Part shown: positions 5,431 to 6,550 of the stretch, one piece after another
How the letters are laid out: every line of letters begins with the position of its first letter
Position numbering within the stretch: the first letter of the stretch is position 1
Assembly: GCA_012514775.1 (NCBI GenBank)
Contig: JAAYZQ010000299.1
Span: 1 to 6,550 of the forward strand
DNA: 6,550 nucleotides
DNA from: Anaerolineaceae bacterium
Lineage (GTDB): Bacteria > Chloroflexota > Anaerolineae > JAAYZQ01
Direction: 5' to 3'
The notes under the pieces: generated by a model
Told to the model about the DNA's origin: nothing
The model's input: only the letters and a program-made list of their open reading frames with translations
The model's database searches: none
Made by a program: the position numbers and the translations under genes

Positions 5431-6550
5431 CTACAGACCCACCGCCAACCGCGCAATCTCCCGCTCCAACTCGGCGGGGAAGGGCTGCACCCCCGACGGC
5501 GCGCCGTCGGCGCCGCCGCCAAAGAGCCAGGCAATGCCCCGCAGCATGACGGCCGTGTAGGGGTCGAACAGGTCGGCGCCCGTTGTCCGGGCCCCGGCGG
5601 CCAGGTTCAGCAGGCTGCCCCGGGCCAGCAGGTACAGGTGCGTGCCGTCCAGGTCAAAGCGCTCGATGTGATCCTTCATGCGCCGGAGGGGCTGGCGGTA
5701 AAGCCAGTCGATGTCGATCTCGCGGTTCGAGTGGCCGGCGTTGAACAGGATGGCGCCCGGCCGCACCTGCCGTAGGGCTTCCGCGTCCAACACGCCCTCC
5801 ACGCCGGTGGCCGTGACCACGATCTCGCAGCGGGCCAGGCCGTCGGCCAGACTGACGGGCGTGCAGCCGTGGTGCCGGGCATCGAGGAGACGGATGGGAT
5901 CCAGGTCCACGACCTGGACCACCGCCCCCAGGTCCCGCGCCCGCTCGGCGATACCCTTGCCCACCGGCCCGTAGCCCACGACGAGCACGGTGCGGCCAAA
6001 GAGGCTCATGGACGTGACCTCGCCAAAGACGGGCCACACCTGGTCGCCGACGTGGAAGCGGTTGTGAAAGTGCTCCTTGAGGGGGATGCTGTTCCAGTCG
6101 AATACGGGGAAGGGTACGTCGAGGTCGCGGAGGACGTGGAGGCCGCTGGTGGTGGCTTCCAGGGCGCCCTGCACCGGTGGCGTGCGGTCCCGGTAGGCGG
6201 CGCTCAGCTCGCCGCCCATGTCGCACAGGTAGCTGGCGTCAAAGGCGCGCACCAGTTCCATGTGCCGCTGGTAGTCCTCCCGGCTCATCCCGTGCCAGCC
6301 ATACACGGTGATGCCGTGGGCGGCGAGGTAGGCGGCCGCGGCGTCGTCGGTGCTGTCGACGTTGCACGCCCCCAGGACTACCTCGGCGCCGCTCTCGGCC
6401 AGGGCCAGCATCATTGGTATGTTGTTAAAGCGGATGTGCATCCAGCACGCCAGCTTCTTGCCGCGATAGTCCCGCCGGCCGATCTCGCGGCAGTAGTGCT
6501 GGGTGATGGGCGTGACGTGGCGCAGCCAGTCGAGCTCGGCCTCGTCGACC
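5431..6550 (-). CDS. Divergent adenosylhomocysteinase (SAHH)-like protein, N-terminus cut by window edge
   Basis: The frame enters from the right edge: 372 residues are present, with perhaps a few dozen missing at the N-terminus. Classical SAHH splits S-adenosylhomocysteine into adenosine and homocysteine using bound NAD. The family match is clear: CNVDSTDDAAAAYLA (62-76), EATTSGLHVL (131-140), the Rossmann loop GYGPVGKG (192-199), VDLDPIR (214-220), NAGHSNREID (270-279) and LLNLA (313-317). Compared by eye with human AHCY as I remember it, the equivalents of His55, Thr157, Lys186, Asn191 and His301 are kept. Those of Thr57, Glu59, Asp131, Glu156, Asp190 and His353 are Arg40, Asn42, Met111, Ala132, His162 and Thr322. 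The protein also ends about 40 residues early, without the KPDHYRY tail that caps NAD in the neighbouring subunit. It is therefore probably an NAD-binding SAHH paralogue with changed or lost chemistry. The stop (TAG) is about 200 bp before the helicase. Confidence 0.85.
   Translation of the reverse strand, partial: VDEAELDWLRHVTPITQHYCREIGRRDYRGKKLACWMHIRFNNIPMMLALAESGAEVVLGACNVDSTDDAAAAYLAAHGITVYGWHGMSREDYQRHMELVRAFDASYLCDMGGELSAAYRDRTPPVQGALEATTSGLHVLRDLDVPFPVFDWNSIPLKEHFHNRFHVGDQVWPVFGEVTSMSLFGRTVLVVGYGPVGKGIAERARDLGAVVQVVDLDPIRLLDARHHGCTPVSLADGLARCEIVVTATGVEGVLDAEALRQVRPGAILFNAGHSNREIDIDWLYRQPLRRMKDHIERFDLDGTHLYLLARGSLLNLAAGARTTGADLFDPYTAVMLRGIAWLFGGGADGAPSGVQPFPAELEREIARLAVGL

Noticed and set aside
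5279..5560. 93-codon ORF starting MFFVPA on the plus strand, with a near-identical start on the minus strand (5317)
   Set aside because: Both starts arise because the 17-bp inverted repeat reads the same on each strand. The plus ORF then runs antisense into the SAHH-like gene.

Overview
The window is a GC-rich bacterial chromosome segment. It has strong AGGAGG-type ribosome binding sites, near-consensus sigma-70 promoters with 17-nt spacers, and several GTG starts. No rRNA, tRNA, insertion sequence, integrase or CRISPR array is visible. The gene mix and the style of the proteins remind me of Chloroflexota (Anaerolineae/Caldilineae-like) or a high-GC Firmicute, but this is a weak inference and nothing here fixes the taxonomy.

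Left block (1-1218, minus strand): an alpha/beta hydrolase runs off the left edge without its C-terminus. Upstream of it lies a small two-helix membrane protein with a C-terminal SHOCT domain. Each has its own promoter on the minus strand.

Central block (1319-3962, plus strand): a promoter at 1319-1347 drives a tight gene string. The string contains a flavodoxin-like protein, a 59-codon ORF that looks like the amputated N-terminus of an O-methyltransferase, an NhaP2-like K+/H+ (or Na+/H+) antiporter whose GTG start overlaps that remnant, a 32-aa ORF, and a 76-aa glycine-zipper membrane protein. A large hairpin with a T-run closes the unit.

Right block (3982-6550, minus strand): a DEAD-box RNA helicase of RhlE type follows, convergent with the central block. 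Its predicted 5' UTR starts with a GC-rich hairpin formed by a 17-bp perfect inverted repeat. A second hairpin captures part of the Shine-Dalgarno sequence, and a competing alternative pairing lies just upstream. At the far right is a homologue of S-adenosylhomocysteine hydrolase, entering from the right edge. It keeps the NAD-binding Rossmann core but has lost most of the classical catalytic and adenine-binding residues and the C-terminal tail.

The most interesting items are the active-site-rewired SAHH homologue, the structured helicase leader, and the methyltransferase remnant joined to the antiporter start. The genes do not form one obvious pathway. The central unit pairs a redox carrier with cation/proton exchange; the flanks are mostly housekeeping-like.
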